NCBI GenBank assembly: GCA_036435485.1
Contig: CM071597.1
Span: forward strand, 142,783,647 to 142,847,646
Direction: 5' to 3'
DNA length: 64,000 bases
Source of the DNA: Saposhnikovia divaricata
Lineage: Eukaryota; Streptophyta; Magnoliopsida; Apiales; Apiaceae
Positions within the stretch are counted from its first letter, which is position 1. Every line of letters starts with the position of its first letter. Both the position numbers and the translations under genes were made by a program. Positions 12,534-24,070 of the stretch are shown here, one piece after another. A model generated the notes under the pieces. That model was given only the letters and a program-made list of their open reading frames with translations. It had not been told where the DNA came from and made no database searches.

Positions 12534-13469
12534 TATAACGACCTAGAAAATCTCGATTTTTAATAATATTTATTTATTATAAATTATAAATTATATTATG
12601 TGAATATTGTTGTAAAGGTGAAATGTATGTGAGATGCTGTTTATGTGATTATTTGATGATTTGGGTATGTTGTGATGATTGGTGTATTTTTATTTTTATT
12701 TTGAGGATTTAAATATATTTAAATCCTGCATTTTTGATCCTCTGTAAATTTTATAAAATTATCGGAGGAATTAAAAATCATGGAATCTTTTGTAATATTA
12801 TCTTTATAATATTATTTAGTTTTTAAAATGGTTGGGTGAATTAATTTGGATGTTTCGGTATTTTAAAACGATTTTAAGGATTTTATTGTATTTAAATGAT
12901 CAAAACTTGAAAAATTCATATTTAATTCAATTTTGATCCGAAAAATATTTTAAAAATATGTGCGTGCTCGTAATTTTATATTCTTTATTTTAAAAATGAA
13001 AAGTGTAATTTTACGAATATTCTATTTAATTGTGATTTATAGAAGTTGGTTATTAGTATATTATTGGGCCGAAAAGAGGGTAGAGTGGAGAAAAGAAGAT
13101 ATTGGGCCAGGCCCAATAAAAGAAACACAGCCGAGAGTTCTAGAGAGGTCGGCAGAGAAAAAAAAAATGGGAAGAAGAAAAGAGAAAGAAGAAGAGAAAA
13201 GAGAGATTGAAAGAGAAATTGGGGAGGAAGAAAAGAGAGATTGGGGGGGGGGGGGGGAAATTGAATCTATCAATCAACATATACATACACATATATGCAT
13301 GTATACTTGTGTGTAAAAGGGAAGAGGCTGAGATGTAGCGGAGGGGGAGGGGGGAGAGCTCACCGCGCGCGAGGCGGCCGGCGGTGTCTTCCCTGGCGGC
13401 GTAGCAGGCCATGGTGGTGGCCGGAGTAGTGGAGGTACGAGGCAAGCAGCTGTGCAGTGGGTAGCAGTG

Positions 13470-13550
<81 letters not shown>

Positions 13551-16500
13551 GAGAGAGATGATGGAGATTTTTCCGGTGGTTGATTTTCGGACGAGTCGAA
13601 CCGAAATCGAAAAGGTATAATATTTTTATTTATTTATTTATTTTCAATTTCGATGTAATTATTTAATTGTCAATTTTAGATTAATTGTGTAAATTTTTGT
13701 AATTTAATTAGTTTTAAATTGTGAGATTGTGTTAATGTTCATAATTAGATTAATTGTGAATTTCGATATATTGTTTAAATTAGTTTAAATTTGCAAGATT
13801 ATTGTTGTAATTTAATTAGCTTAAATGGCTAGTTTAATATGTTAATTCTTGTAATTAGATTATATTTGAATTTCGAGAATATTGTCGTAATTTAAATTGT
13901 TTTAAAGTGAGAGATTATTGTGTTAATTTTTGTGATTTAATTCGGAGGGTATAATTGTTAAGTATAATTGTTGAGGTTAATTGGGGGCCCGACTAATGTG
14001 CCGGTTAGTAATTGTGTAATGTTTATTGTAAATTTCTAATTGTGACGGGCGAATAATATGTAAAGGTTATATGGTCTTGCTTGTCATGAATGTTTAAATG
14101 CTAATTGCTAAGTGTAGTGGTGGGAATTAATTTGTGGTCGTTAGTGGGTAATTATGAGTTGCTAGTTGCATATGGCGTCGGAAATGTATATGTGGTAAGA
14201 GTTTGTTTTAGTTACTAATTATTATTGTCGTATAATGTTGAAGTTTACATGAGTTGTTAATTGTAAATGAGTTATATAGATTGAATGTTGTAGTCGAGTT
14301 ATAGTATCGGTTAAATGCTATGCTTGTTAAACATTTGGAGTCGAGTACGTATTGAGAATTGCTTAAGCAGTATATTTCGGTTTAAATGTTATTTATCAAA
14401 GATTAACTGTGAGGTTCATTTTATTATGTGTTTATCTGCGAGGAGTTGAAATGAGATCTCGAGTCTTAAATGTCAATATTTAAGTACTTGTGTAATTCTC
14501 TTCAACTAGTTCCTCGGGCTTACGAATACCAATGATTAATTGCCACGGGTATAATTAATATGCTCTAGTGGTATGATCATTGATATAGCGTAAGTAATAG
14601 TTAGTGCTGGGGGTTGTTCCCTAGGGCTTACGAACATCAATGATTGATTGTCACGTGTATCATTAAAATGCGTGGGAAATACGATCATTGGTGTAGCGTA
14701 AGTAGTAGTCTAATATAAATTTCTTATGTGTTATGTGCCGCATGTTCGGGCGGGTACTTTTCATTAATTGTTTACTTTTATGTTGCTGCAAGTTGAGGCA
14801 GCTTTATTTTTGTAAAAACAGGGTTGAATTGTTTTTAATTGATATTGAGGGGCTGTGCCCATAGTCCGATAAACGAATACTTCATGCCGAAATTTTCTAA
14901 AAATCCCCTGCAAATCTATTTAGAACCTATTTAATTTATTTGATTTGGTGATTTGAAATTATATGGTGATTTTCGAGAGTCGAGGTAAATATTATAATTG
15001 ATATGTATTGCTGTGAAGTGGTTGCCTAGATGGTATCTAAATATCGAGTAACCATATGTGTTAAGTATTTATGTGAAGTGAGTATTTGCTTAGAGGTTGT
15101 CTTGAATTATATTGTGAATGTGATTAAGTATGGTTGTATAAGTTATAAGTAAGCGTTATAGGAGGCGGATGGGTAGAGTAGGGCAAAACAATAAGCTTTT
15201 GCTTAGTTGGATACTAAAATAGTATTTGATCTTGAAAAGGTTCGAATAGGAAACCTAGCCAAGGACAGTGCGGGTGACCTGAAAGAGGAACAGAAGGACA
15301 AGTATCAAGCCTATGGGTGAACTAATGTGGGAACTGGTAAAGTGCAAAGAATGAAAGTGAGACCGAGTGAGAAGCCACATGTAAGTGAAAGAAACTGAAG
15401 AGAAGACAAATGAGTACCGATGTGGAATCAGGAATTTCGTAAATCAAGGCAAGTGTTTTTGCTAATCACTTATTGTTCAAGTGATGCAGTTTAATTTACT
15501 TGTAGTATGTGATGATCTGGCTAAGTATAGATGGCAGATGACATACTTTTTTGTATAGTATGATGCCGTTTATCTCCCCTACCCATGATTTACAAAGAAT
15601 TTGACAAATAACCTTTCTCGCTTATTTTCTTATCCCTGGAATGCCATTTCGCCTATTCTCGTCGAAATTGTCTAAGAATTTTCTAAAAAAAAGAAAGCCT
15701 GAGATTTTAAACTCTTACGAAAGCCTGCTAGCGAAACTCTTGATTCTAGCATATTTTCACAAAAGTACTCCATTTAGAAAAAATGTTTTCTGTGAAAATG
15801 TTTTGAACCTTTCCATATTGGAGTCGTTTTACAAACAAATGTTTGAGCTACTTTATCTGTTTATGGAAACTCAAACTTTACAATGTGCCTAGTGTTGACC
15901 ACACCTTCGCTTTAATTTAGAATTTTTATGATTGAAAATCTTATTGCAATGTATATCTGTTATGTGCTCAAGTGAAATCTCTCTCTTGTTAAGTTGATAA
16001 CGTTAATAATTCCAGTTATTCATATTCTTCTTGTTAGTATTTATTTGAATTGTCATTCTTTATATTCCTCACCCTAGTTGGTATCGAACTTGTCGATATC
16101 TTTTAAAAATCTTGATGGTTCGTTTGCTCCTTGTAGTGTATCAAACTTGTCGATACTAAGTGATGTTGTTGTTTCTTATTAACTCTTAATCTTGAGTTAT
16201 TATTCTGGACGTGAGTTTCCAGTTGTTTGGAGATCAAAGGTTGTCGATTGTCCCGACACCTAGTGTGGATGATTTAGAATTGGAAATGTTTTTTTTAAAT
16301 GTGGCCCTTGGGGCGTAAAACCCTTCTGGGTGGGACCTTATTATGGTCGAAAGTTAAGGCCAATGTGTGCCATGGATCCAATTAAGGACATTGCTGTGCG
16401 CGTTTGTCCTAGGACATTGCTGTGTGTGTTTGTCCGGGGTTAGTGTTGACTGATCAGCAACCTAACCTTGATGTTTTTTTTAAAAAATAAATAAAAATTC

Positions 16501-17131
16501 CAATTCTAATCTATATTCTGCGATTGAGATGTTTAATTCTTGACTCCTTGAAAGTCTGTTTTTATAATATCTTGATATCATAATTCTTGTCAGTTCTATT
16601 TCTTGATGCACCTTATGAATGGTGAGTTATTGGCCCTCGTGGCAATTGAAAAGTTTATGTAACTAATTCCTTCATAAAATGAGATGAAACTCTATTGTTT
16701 ATCAAAATTGTTGTCATTATTGAAATTGTCATCACTATTTACACTTGCTGAGCATTGTTGGCTCACTCTTGCTTCTGTTTATTTCTCTAGTTGTTAGAGG
16801 TGATCAGAGACCATAGTGGTCAGATGGTATAGCTATATAGACAGCGAGAGGAGACGTTCGAGTGATGGACTTTTCAAAGAATGGATTGGGAATTGTTAAA
16901 GTTGGATATTTAGTTAGACAGAGAATTTGTACATTCATAAATTTGTATAATATACTTTTATTCTGAGATTGGGTTGTAATAATGTGATTGATAGTTTGTT
17001 TCATACCATAACCTGTATGCGATCTTGGTGAAGGGGTTTTTATTATTAAATGTTGTTTATATTTAGAGAGGTATGTTATTATTGTTGGTTAGTGGCCCCA
17101 TATCTATACCCCGGATTTTGGGACCGTTATA
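12534..17131 (+). repeat. 3' LTR of element B (4598 bp)
   Basis: It begins TATAACG and ends CGTTATA, inverted ends that match TGTAACG/CGTTACA after one transition at each side. It contains a run of 15 G at 13243-13257 and a (GA)n microsatellite at 13473-13547. The coordinates 14563-17131 repeat the 5' LTR remnant. No gene is present; the ORFs are low-complexity or shadow frames. Confidence 0.9.
13473..13547 (+). repeat. (GA)n microsatellite in the LTR of B
   Basis: About 37 dinucleotide units lie some 940 bases into the LTR. Element C's LTR carries a (GA)n tract at a similar depth in its own sense orientation (37615-37665 read on the minus strand). Confidence 0.95.
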
Positions 17132-18742
17132 TCGAAATTGTATTCTTTTGCCATTTGATCCCTTTAAACTAACCCACTTACGCCAACAATTAATTTGAGC
17201 ATCGCAACGTGCTAACCAATCCATTCCAAGAATTATATCAAACTCCCCTAGATTAAAAGAAAGAAGATCTGCTTCAAAGCGTTGTCCTTGAATTTGGATT
17301 CCACAATCAGGACATATCTGATCTACAGGAACTTTTTCCTGATTTGCTACTTCTATAATCAAGGTCTCCCCTAATGGTACGGACTGAATATCCAGTTTGT
17401 TCATAAAATTCTCCGATATGAAAGATCTTGTCGCTCCCGAGTCAATCAAAACACATGCATCTATAGAATTTACTAAAAGCATACATGCAATTACCGTCAT
17501 GTTGAAAGTACGTGCAGTTGGCTTGTTGCTAGGGGGTGCCATGAGTCTAGGTACACTGGTCTCCTTTGGTGGTGACTTGCAATCTCGTGCAATATGTCTT
17601 TTCTTCCCGCATTTGAAACAAGTAGTTGCCTTCTCCTTCTCCTTGCAGTTAGAAGAATAATGCCCTTTCTGTCCACAATTATAGCAAACAATGCTGGTAA
17701 GATTACAAGATCCTGGGTGCTTCTTCCCACGCGTACTGCATTCGGGTAATGGTGGCCTTCCTTGAATTAGATTGGCTGTCTGAGAGGGTCTGAATTTCTG
17801 GTTGTTTCCCCTAGTGTCTTGATTCCCAATTCTCTTTATGTCATTGCTTCTGTCTTTCCGCTTCACAAATGGTTTCTTTCCACTCCGATCCTCAGGCTTT
17901 CTCTCAAAACTAGTTCCACGGTTATGAAACTTCCTCTTCTTCACATCCTTGTCCTTTGAGTAAAGCTCAATTCCACTTTCGACAATAGATGCTTTTTGAA
18001 CCAAAGTAGCATAGTTGGTGATTTCTAGTACCGTAACTCGATTCTGGATCCATGGTTTTAGCCCTAGTTGGAAACGTTTTGCTCTCTTTTCGTCAGTATC
18101 CACATGGTAAGGCACAAACCTAGGGAGTTTAGAAAACTTGGCTTCATATTCAGCTACAGTCATATTGCCTTGTTTAAGTTCTAGAAATTTGATCTACATC
18201 TGATTCTCCAAGTATTTAGGAAAATATTTCTCTAAAAATAGCTGTGTGAACCTAGCCCAGGGTATGACTACGTTCCCTTCCATTGTCCTCTTTGATTCCC
18301 ACCAATAATTCGCTTCACCTTTTAACATGTAGGCTGCAAAAATGGTTTTCTTCTCTTCTTCTACTCCTACAATCTCAAAGGTCTTTTCCATTTCTCGTAA
18401 CCAGATTCTTGCCTCAACAGGATTAGTGGTACCTTTAAACTCAAGGGAATTTAATGATTTGAAAGATTTAAAGGTAACTGTATTTTTAGTTGGTGGTGCA
18501 GGGGGTTGATCATTTCGGACTTGAGGTATTTCTTGTCTAGGTGGAGGATTCTGTGTATAATTTTTCAGGAATTCCACGAGTAAACCCATAGGGTCATTAG
18601 GATTTGGATTTGGTTGTACTGCGGGAGTTGGCTCAGGTTCAGGTTCTGGTTCGGGTTCTGGTTGAGGATTGGGATCAACATCAGGGTAGTCCTATGCTGG
18701 GGGTATTCTTCGGTTCTTGCGGGGTCTACCTCTTTTAGGCAT
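17132..18742 (-). pseudogene. Gypsy gag-protease, two in-frame stops, cut by element B
   Basis: The frame starts at an ATG at 18742 (MPKRGRPRK) and stays in one register to 17132. TAG stops at 18692-18694 (codon 17) and 18194-18196 interrupt it; a C-to-T change of CAG is one way to get them. A proline/glutamate-rich N-terminus is followed by the gag core (LKGEANYWWESK, then YFPKYLENQM). Next come two zinc knuckles (CYNCGQKGHYSSNC and CFKCGKKRHIARDC) and a protease with active-site DSGA and the ILGMDWL motif. The protein would form the particle and process the polyprotein. The frame is cut where B's LTR begins, and the residues encoded below 17132 belong to B. Two zinc knuckles are preserved in full. 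Confidence 0.92.
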
Positions 18743-19394
18743 CTTTTTCTATTAAGATTGAAAACATAGAGCTTGATTAAACAGGGTAAAAATATATATG
18801 TAAAGCAGAATATCAATGCTGGTAACGTAAATCCTCAAGGTCATATGTTGAATTCCGAAAATGGTGAAAATATATCTCATGCGTCACGATAATAAAACAT
18901 TTTTTTTCCAATTTAGGTATAACCACTAGCAGGTTGCAAAATTCTAAATCTCAAATATCGTGGTTTAAGAAAATGCTTTAGTCCTTTTAGAAAACGTTCC
19001 AGATTTTTTTTTACAACTAAATAGGAGTGCTACTAATGAAGTGCAACAGTAACAATAAAGTCTAAGACAGGTAAAAGTGCAAAGATACTGATCATCATAT
19101 ACAATCAAAATGGTACCATAAGGTACATTCAGTGACTACATCCGATATAAGCTAGCCAGCTAATACATAAGTCAAAACTACTCAATCTACTGAGTGCTGG
19201 TCTACCTATGTCAGACTAGATACATGCTAAAATACATAAGCACCCTATATAGAAAGATCTATCCCTGACGCCAACAAAAACTCGGGTCGCTAACAACTAA
19301 AATATACGTAACCAAAAGATAGGGATAGGCAAGTCCATATATATGCCATCCCTCCAAAACAACAAAAGTCTAGGCTATGTCATCAGCAATGGTC
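18743..19394 (-). other. Spacer between the extra ORF and gag in element C
   Basis: This is about 650 bases with no coding signal that I can support. It is the leader between the stop of the upstream ORF (19395) and the gag ATG. Confidence 0.6.
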
Positions 19395-20265
19395 TCAGCG
19401 ACCAAACATCTCACCAACGCATCTATGGAACTCCGTGATGGCTCTAGTAATCAAATCAGCAACAGCACTACGGTCAACAGCTCCTGTACTGGAAGATGGT
19501 GAGGCTGTGATATCAGTCTGCAGTCTGGTCAGAATAGAGATAGAGATCTGGTGTACAATCTCCATAGGAACATCCCTCATAAGTAGGCTGCCTCCTCCAT
19601 GAACTGTAGCAGGGTCAACTGACAGTAGTCGCAGTATAACATCTCTAGTAGCAAAAACCTCCTCATAGCACATCCATACCCAACGAAACTGTTGAAAAAG
19701 ATGATCATGAATAACCCATGGTACTGGCTCTCGATCCGCTATCTGCTGCATAGGCATACCAACTGACTGCACTGGGAAAGGTGTAGCAGATGGAATCATC
19801 AATACTATAGCAGGAATATGAATAGTAGGTGCAGGAGGTGCAGTGTCACATGCCGGTGCACTACTGATCGGTGGAATAGTGATCTGGTACTGTAGGAAGT
19901 GTAGGTGTCTCCATATAGATAGGTGCTGATGGAGTGAGTAAATCCGCAAAAGTAGATACCACAATAGGAACACCCGGCCCTGGAACAATAAAACCCTCAC
20001 TGAGTGGAGCAGTGGAACGAACTGGTGAAAGCTGACTATCATCCATCGGTTCAGATATATCAAGCTCAAGAACCTCATGTCTATATAGGTCTGGTGTGTA
20101 TAAAAGTGTAGTAGATGAAGCAACATAAATAGGGATGACCTGATCACCTTCAGAAAGTGTAGGAGAGTCTGGTATCACAATGATTTGATCTGGCGAGTCT
20201 ACCACGTCAATGATCTGCGGAGATGGCGGGGGAAGAATCTGAATAGAAGAATCATCCGACTCCTC
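19395..20265 (-). pseudogene. Extra ORF upstream of gag in element C, 3' part
   Basis: This is the larger part of an ORF lying between the primer-binding site and gag, on the same strand as gag. With the part at 35333-35443 it would cover about 327 codons. The first section (to about 19870) is rich in Pro, Ser, Asp and Thr (VDSPDQIIVIPDSPTLSEGD). A one-base indel near 19870-19900 moves the reading to another frame. That frame continues with a more helical C-terminus (DRSAVADLITRAITEFHRCV) and stops at 19395. I do not recognise a domain. Extra ORFs before gag are known in Ogre elements; for a Del/Tekay-like element I do not know a named counterpart. The reading frame crosses the D insertion site exactly once one copy of the target duplication is discounted. 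Confidence 0.7.
20261..20265. repeat. Target-site duplication of element D, left copy
   Basis: TCCTC directly precedes TGTAAGAACC. The identical TCCTC follows the right LTR at 35328-35332. Five bases is the standard for LTR element integration. Confidence 0.97.
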
Positions 20266-20528
20266 TGTAAGAACCCCAAATTTTGGATATAATTAAAACT
20301 TTTTATTAAGTAAGGATAAAACGAGGAACAATGATTCCGACAACAAGGTCACCAGCTCTAATGAATGGTGGTTTCAAAGAACAATGACTGTAATGAATGG
20401 ATATTGCTTTGGACAATGATCCTGATGCATTGGTATATTGTCAGAATATAGTAATTCGATGGTTGAGGACCTAGATAAGAATAACCTACCATCCAGAAAG
20501 GAGCTAATGGATCCTTGGAGGGAAATGA

Positions 20529-20606
20529 GTACGTGCATAGTATTTCCCGTACGTGCATATTGTTTCCCGTACGTGCATAGTGTTTCCTGTACGTGCATAG
20601 TATTTT
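20529..20606 (+). promoter_or_regulatory. 4 x 20-bp tandem repeat with ACGTG cores
   Basis: GTACGTGCATAGTATTTCCC-like units start at 20529, 20549, 20569 and 20589, spaced exactly 20 bases. They repeat in the 3' LTR at 30463-30540. They lie upstream of the TATA box, in U3. ACGTG is the core of plant bZIP sites (G-box/ABRE class), so an enhancer role is possible. I did not find the array in the related LTR of element G. Confidence 0.75.
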
Positions 20607-21213
20607 GGTGGATGAATAGTGATTTTGTAAGTTGGAAAACTTTTCACGCCACCCTATGTACGGAACGTGATATGGATGTTTCGAAGTCATATTAGTAATA
20701 CGCGGAGGAAATAAGTGAATGCAGAGACGATCGGAATTCAGAAATTCCAAATTCTTTTCGGTATAATATTTGACCGGACAGTGGATTAAATATTATTATA
20801 ATCCAAGAATTGAGATATTAACTTTGAGGATTTGATATTTTGGGATGTTATTATATTTGATTTAAGAATGAAGGTAGGAAACCACTGAGGAGTGGTTATG
20901 GCTACAATGTAATAATTGATATTTGGAAAGAATGAATGGAATTCGACTTTATTATTTCTATGTCTTAAAGAATGCTAAAGGGTAACAACATAGGTAAGAA
21001 TAATCTATCTTCTAAGGGAATAAGATATGGCAATTTCAAGCAAGAGAATATTCTCATGTCATCCAGATCGGTAACGATTAATCCAGTAGTTCCGTAAAAA
21101 GGTTAAGGAACGATCGAAAGAGAATACGGACAATTATACAACCCTAAGAGAACAAGTAAAGAATACAGAATGAATAGTGTTGTGGTGGGAGTATATAATA
21201 ATATGAGACGACA

Positions 21214-21221
21214 CTATATAG
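21214..21221 (+). promoter_or_regulatory. TATA box of element D's LTR
   Basis: CTATATAG at 21214, with an identical copy in the 3' LTR at 31148. It is conserved in element G at 55296-55303. In both elements it lies exactly 46 bases before the CCAGGG stem, which argues for a real core promoter. Confidence 0.7.
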
Positions 21222-21259
21222 AAGTATTCGGAACGGATTTCCGAGTTCGTATTAGTGAT

Positions 21260-21337
21260 CCAGGGGGAAAATAAGTGTATGTAAAAGCTGTCGGATTCTG
21301 AAAAACCGCACTTTTATTTTCTCCGAGAGTTCCCTGG
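21260..21337 (+). other. Conserved stem-loop just downstream of the TATA box
   Basis: The arms CCAGGG/CCCTGG enclose a second near-complementary pair (GGAAAATAAGTG with CACTTTTATTTTCTCC), 78 bases in all. Element G has the same structure at 55342-55419, also 78 bases, with changes in both arms. The position fits the start of the transcript (R region). Confidence 0.65.
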
Positions 21338-23339
21338 ACACTGATAACCTTAAGTATTTAACTAATGGATTTAAGGATTATAAATTGGAAAGTTAGAATG
21401 AAAGATGGAGAATGAAAGTATTAATATTAAAAAGGATTCCCGGTAAACCCTAATTAGAAATCCGTGAAATATTCCTACGAACGATCAATCGAAACGGGCA
21501 ATAACCGGACACAGAAACAAGCAGAGGAAGCAAGAGTCTTGTGCAAGCTACTAGATAAATATCTAGCAACCAAGTAGTTACTTAAGCAACTAGCACACTT
21601 AGAATCAAAACTAAGTACTTAGCTTATTCATCTCATCCAACCAAAACAACCAATACTTATCTCTTGAAAATACCTCATCCATTGCATCATCACTTTATTA
21701 AAGCAACTTTAACCCAAGATATTATCAAGACAAATCACTTTATGCATTATTATTCAAGAAGCAACCAAGCAAACCCATTCTCTCTCAAAGAAACCTCCAT
21801 TCGGCTTCTTGTTAATTCAAGAATCAAAAACTCCCTTCCCACCATTGTTTGATCTTGAAACTTTTATGGTAAGTCCTATATTTCATAAAAGTAATCTCCT
21901 AGAAATCTTAGCTCCAATCTCCATGTTTTCCATTTTCAAATAAATCATCCAAGGTGAGGATGAATAGTATTCTTCATGATTTAACTTTGTTTTCTTGGTT
22001 TCTTTTGATTGATCTAAGCTAGCTTAGGCCACACAAGGACTAGATCAAGGCTTATTAAGGCTCTAGCACTCTCCAAGGAAGGTATACCCTTGAAACCCTA
22101 GATCTTGTTTTGAGATTTATGCATGTTCTTGATGGATTTAAGCTTGGTGATGATGTTAGTATGATTATAAGCATGTTAGCATGATTTGTAGTTGGTTTAA
22201 TCATATGATGATTATGATGGTAAAGTAGATGTTCTTGGACAGATTTGGGATGAGAATTATGTGTATAAGTTGTATGGATGCCCGGTGTGGCTTGGTATTG
22301 ATGTTACGATTTTTAGAAACGTTCGATTTATAGCCGGCGTAATGCCAAAATTTCGTTAACCCTTGAAATTCGTGCATAGCAGTAGCCATAAATCACTGAT
22401 CTTGATAAGAATATAACATACCCTTGTAGATCTCGAGTCATAGATCGTTTTGGCGAAAGAATCGAAACAAACGGACTTACGGTTTAGGAATTATGGCCGA
22501 TTTACTAAAAGTAGTTCGAATCCGTAAACGAAAGTTCGTAACTGTAATTGAACCCTCGTAAACTATGTAACGTCATGGCGAATCTTGGTAAATAAATACT
22601 AGAGGTAAAAAGGAAGGTGTGAAAGAAAACCGTATGTCAAAAGGATCATTTTTCGATTTATTAAAAATGGTCGAGTCGAGGTTAAACGCGAACGAACCCC
22701 TAAAAACCCGCTTGGTTATAACCTTGGTAAAACGCTTAGAAAACGAACGATAAAACTCGGAGTATAGTATTGGTTCGTAACGATCGACTTTAGAACTCAT
22801 ATGACTTAAGTATGTCCCAAGTATAAGTACAATGACATGTCGTATTAGCGAACGAATGTCGGGTCGGATCAGTGATAAAAGTAATCCACTAAAAGGGGTA
22901 TAACGAGATAACTCGAGAACGAGTTTCGAATTAAGTATAACTTAACTTTTAATATGTTAAGTGATTAATCCCGAATGCCTTGGCTATTTATAGATCACCA
23001 AGCTGAACCGGGACCCGCTACCACTACCCCTTACCGTACTCGACTACCAGGCAAGTTTCAATTCCCTTCTTTTAGGCTGTTGTTGTGATTGTATAATATA
23101 TATATATGATTGCTGATATACATATGCCATTGCATGCATGCCTACTTTCAAGTTGAATTGATATACTTGTTCCCTGAATGTTATTGTTGGCTTATAAGCT
23201 AGATAGTTATATATCAGTTATAAGCCGGTTATTGTAAGACCCTCATAGAAGGGCGTATATATCTTATTAATCAAAAATAGACCGGGAGTCAATATTCCTT
23301 GATATATCGAGATTACCTCGGAAGAAAATATTTAAGTAA

Positions 23340-24070
23340 ATATTTTCTATTATTTGGGCGACGAATATTATTTGAATATTCGTTCGAGACTAATTATTTT
23401 AACGATCCTTACTTCAAATAATTATTTGAACGTAACCATTCGACGAATAATATCTTTCAATATTCATTCAAAGTCGAATAGGTTATCGATTATTATTCCG
23501 GATATTCTTCTAAAGATTGGACTACTAAATGAATATTATTTGAATATCCATTTAGAATATTACTTTATTAAATGAATATTACTTTTGAATATTCATTTAA
23601 GATATTACTTACTTGATGAATATTATTCTAATATTCATCTGAAGCTTGATTTATTTATCGAGTCTTATCTCGAATATTCCTTTAAAGCTTGGATTACTAA
23701 ATGAATATTACTTGATATTCATTTAGAATATTATTCATTAAACGAATATTACTTTTTCAATAAACATTTAAATTCCTAATTAATTATGAATATTATTTTG
23801 AATATTCATCCAGGGTTCTATTTAAATCATCGAATATTATTTTAAATATTTTAAATATTCTTTTCAGGTCTTATTAATTAATGAATATTATTCTGAATAT
23901 TCATTTGAATATTTAATTATGCAATAAATATTCTCTAGATATTTCTTCAAGGATTATTTGAGAAATACTCTGATTAAAGATATTCTTTCATATTCCTAAA
24001 TATTCTGTAAAATATTTTAATTCAATAAATATTCTCTGAATATTTATTTCATACTTAGAATAACCTCGAT
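23340..24070 (+). repeat. Array of GAATATT palindromes in the LTR of D
   Basis: About 730 bases hold more than a dozen imperfect inverted repeats built from GAATATT and AATATTC. The best is a perfect 13-bp arm pair with a 7-base loop at 23568-23600. GAATATTC itself occurs at 23374, 23587, 23672, 23800 and 23895. The same array is in the 3' LTR at 33274-34004, and a diverged one is in element G at about 57640-58150. Confidence 0.85.

Larger units (their letters stand above)
6189..17131 (+). mobile_element. Element B: LARD-like LTR element, 4.6-kb LTRs, noncoding interior
   Basis: 6189-8756 and 14563-17131 are long direct repeats differing by a few percent by eye. They are the inner part of the 5' LTR (the outer part lies left of A, off the window) and the matching part of the complete 3' LTR. 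Between them are a tRNA-Met primer-binding site (8760-8771), 3.8 kb without ORFs, and a polypurine tract (12521-12533). Long LTRs around a noncoding interior is the LARD architecture. The last bases before the LTR still read like the end of a gypsy pol frame (EDRILLRGE), pointing to a Del/Tekay-like ancestor. B is inserted into pol of element C; the right flank is TCGAA at 17132-17136. Confidence 0.87.

Noticed and set aside
12960..13445. Overlapping ORFs rich in Arg/Glu/Lys or Ser/Leu/Phe
   Set aside because: They read through purine-rich and (GA)n/(G)n sequence in an LTR, and all frames are low-complexity artefacts.
20358..20750. 130-codon minus-strand ORF identical to one at 30292-30684
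   Set aside because: These are the same LTR position of element D in both copies. The frame spans the 20-bp repeats and has no protein-like composition.
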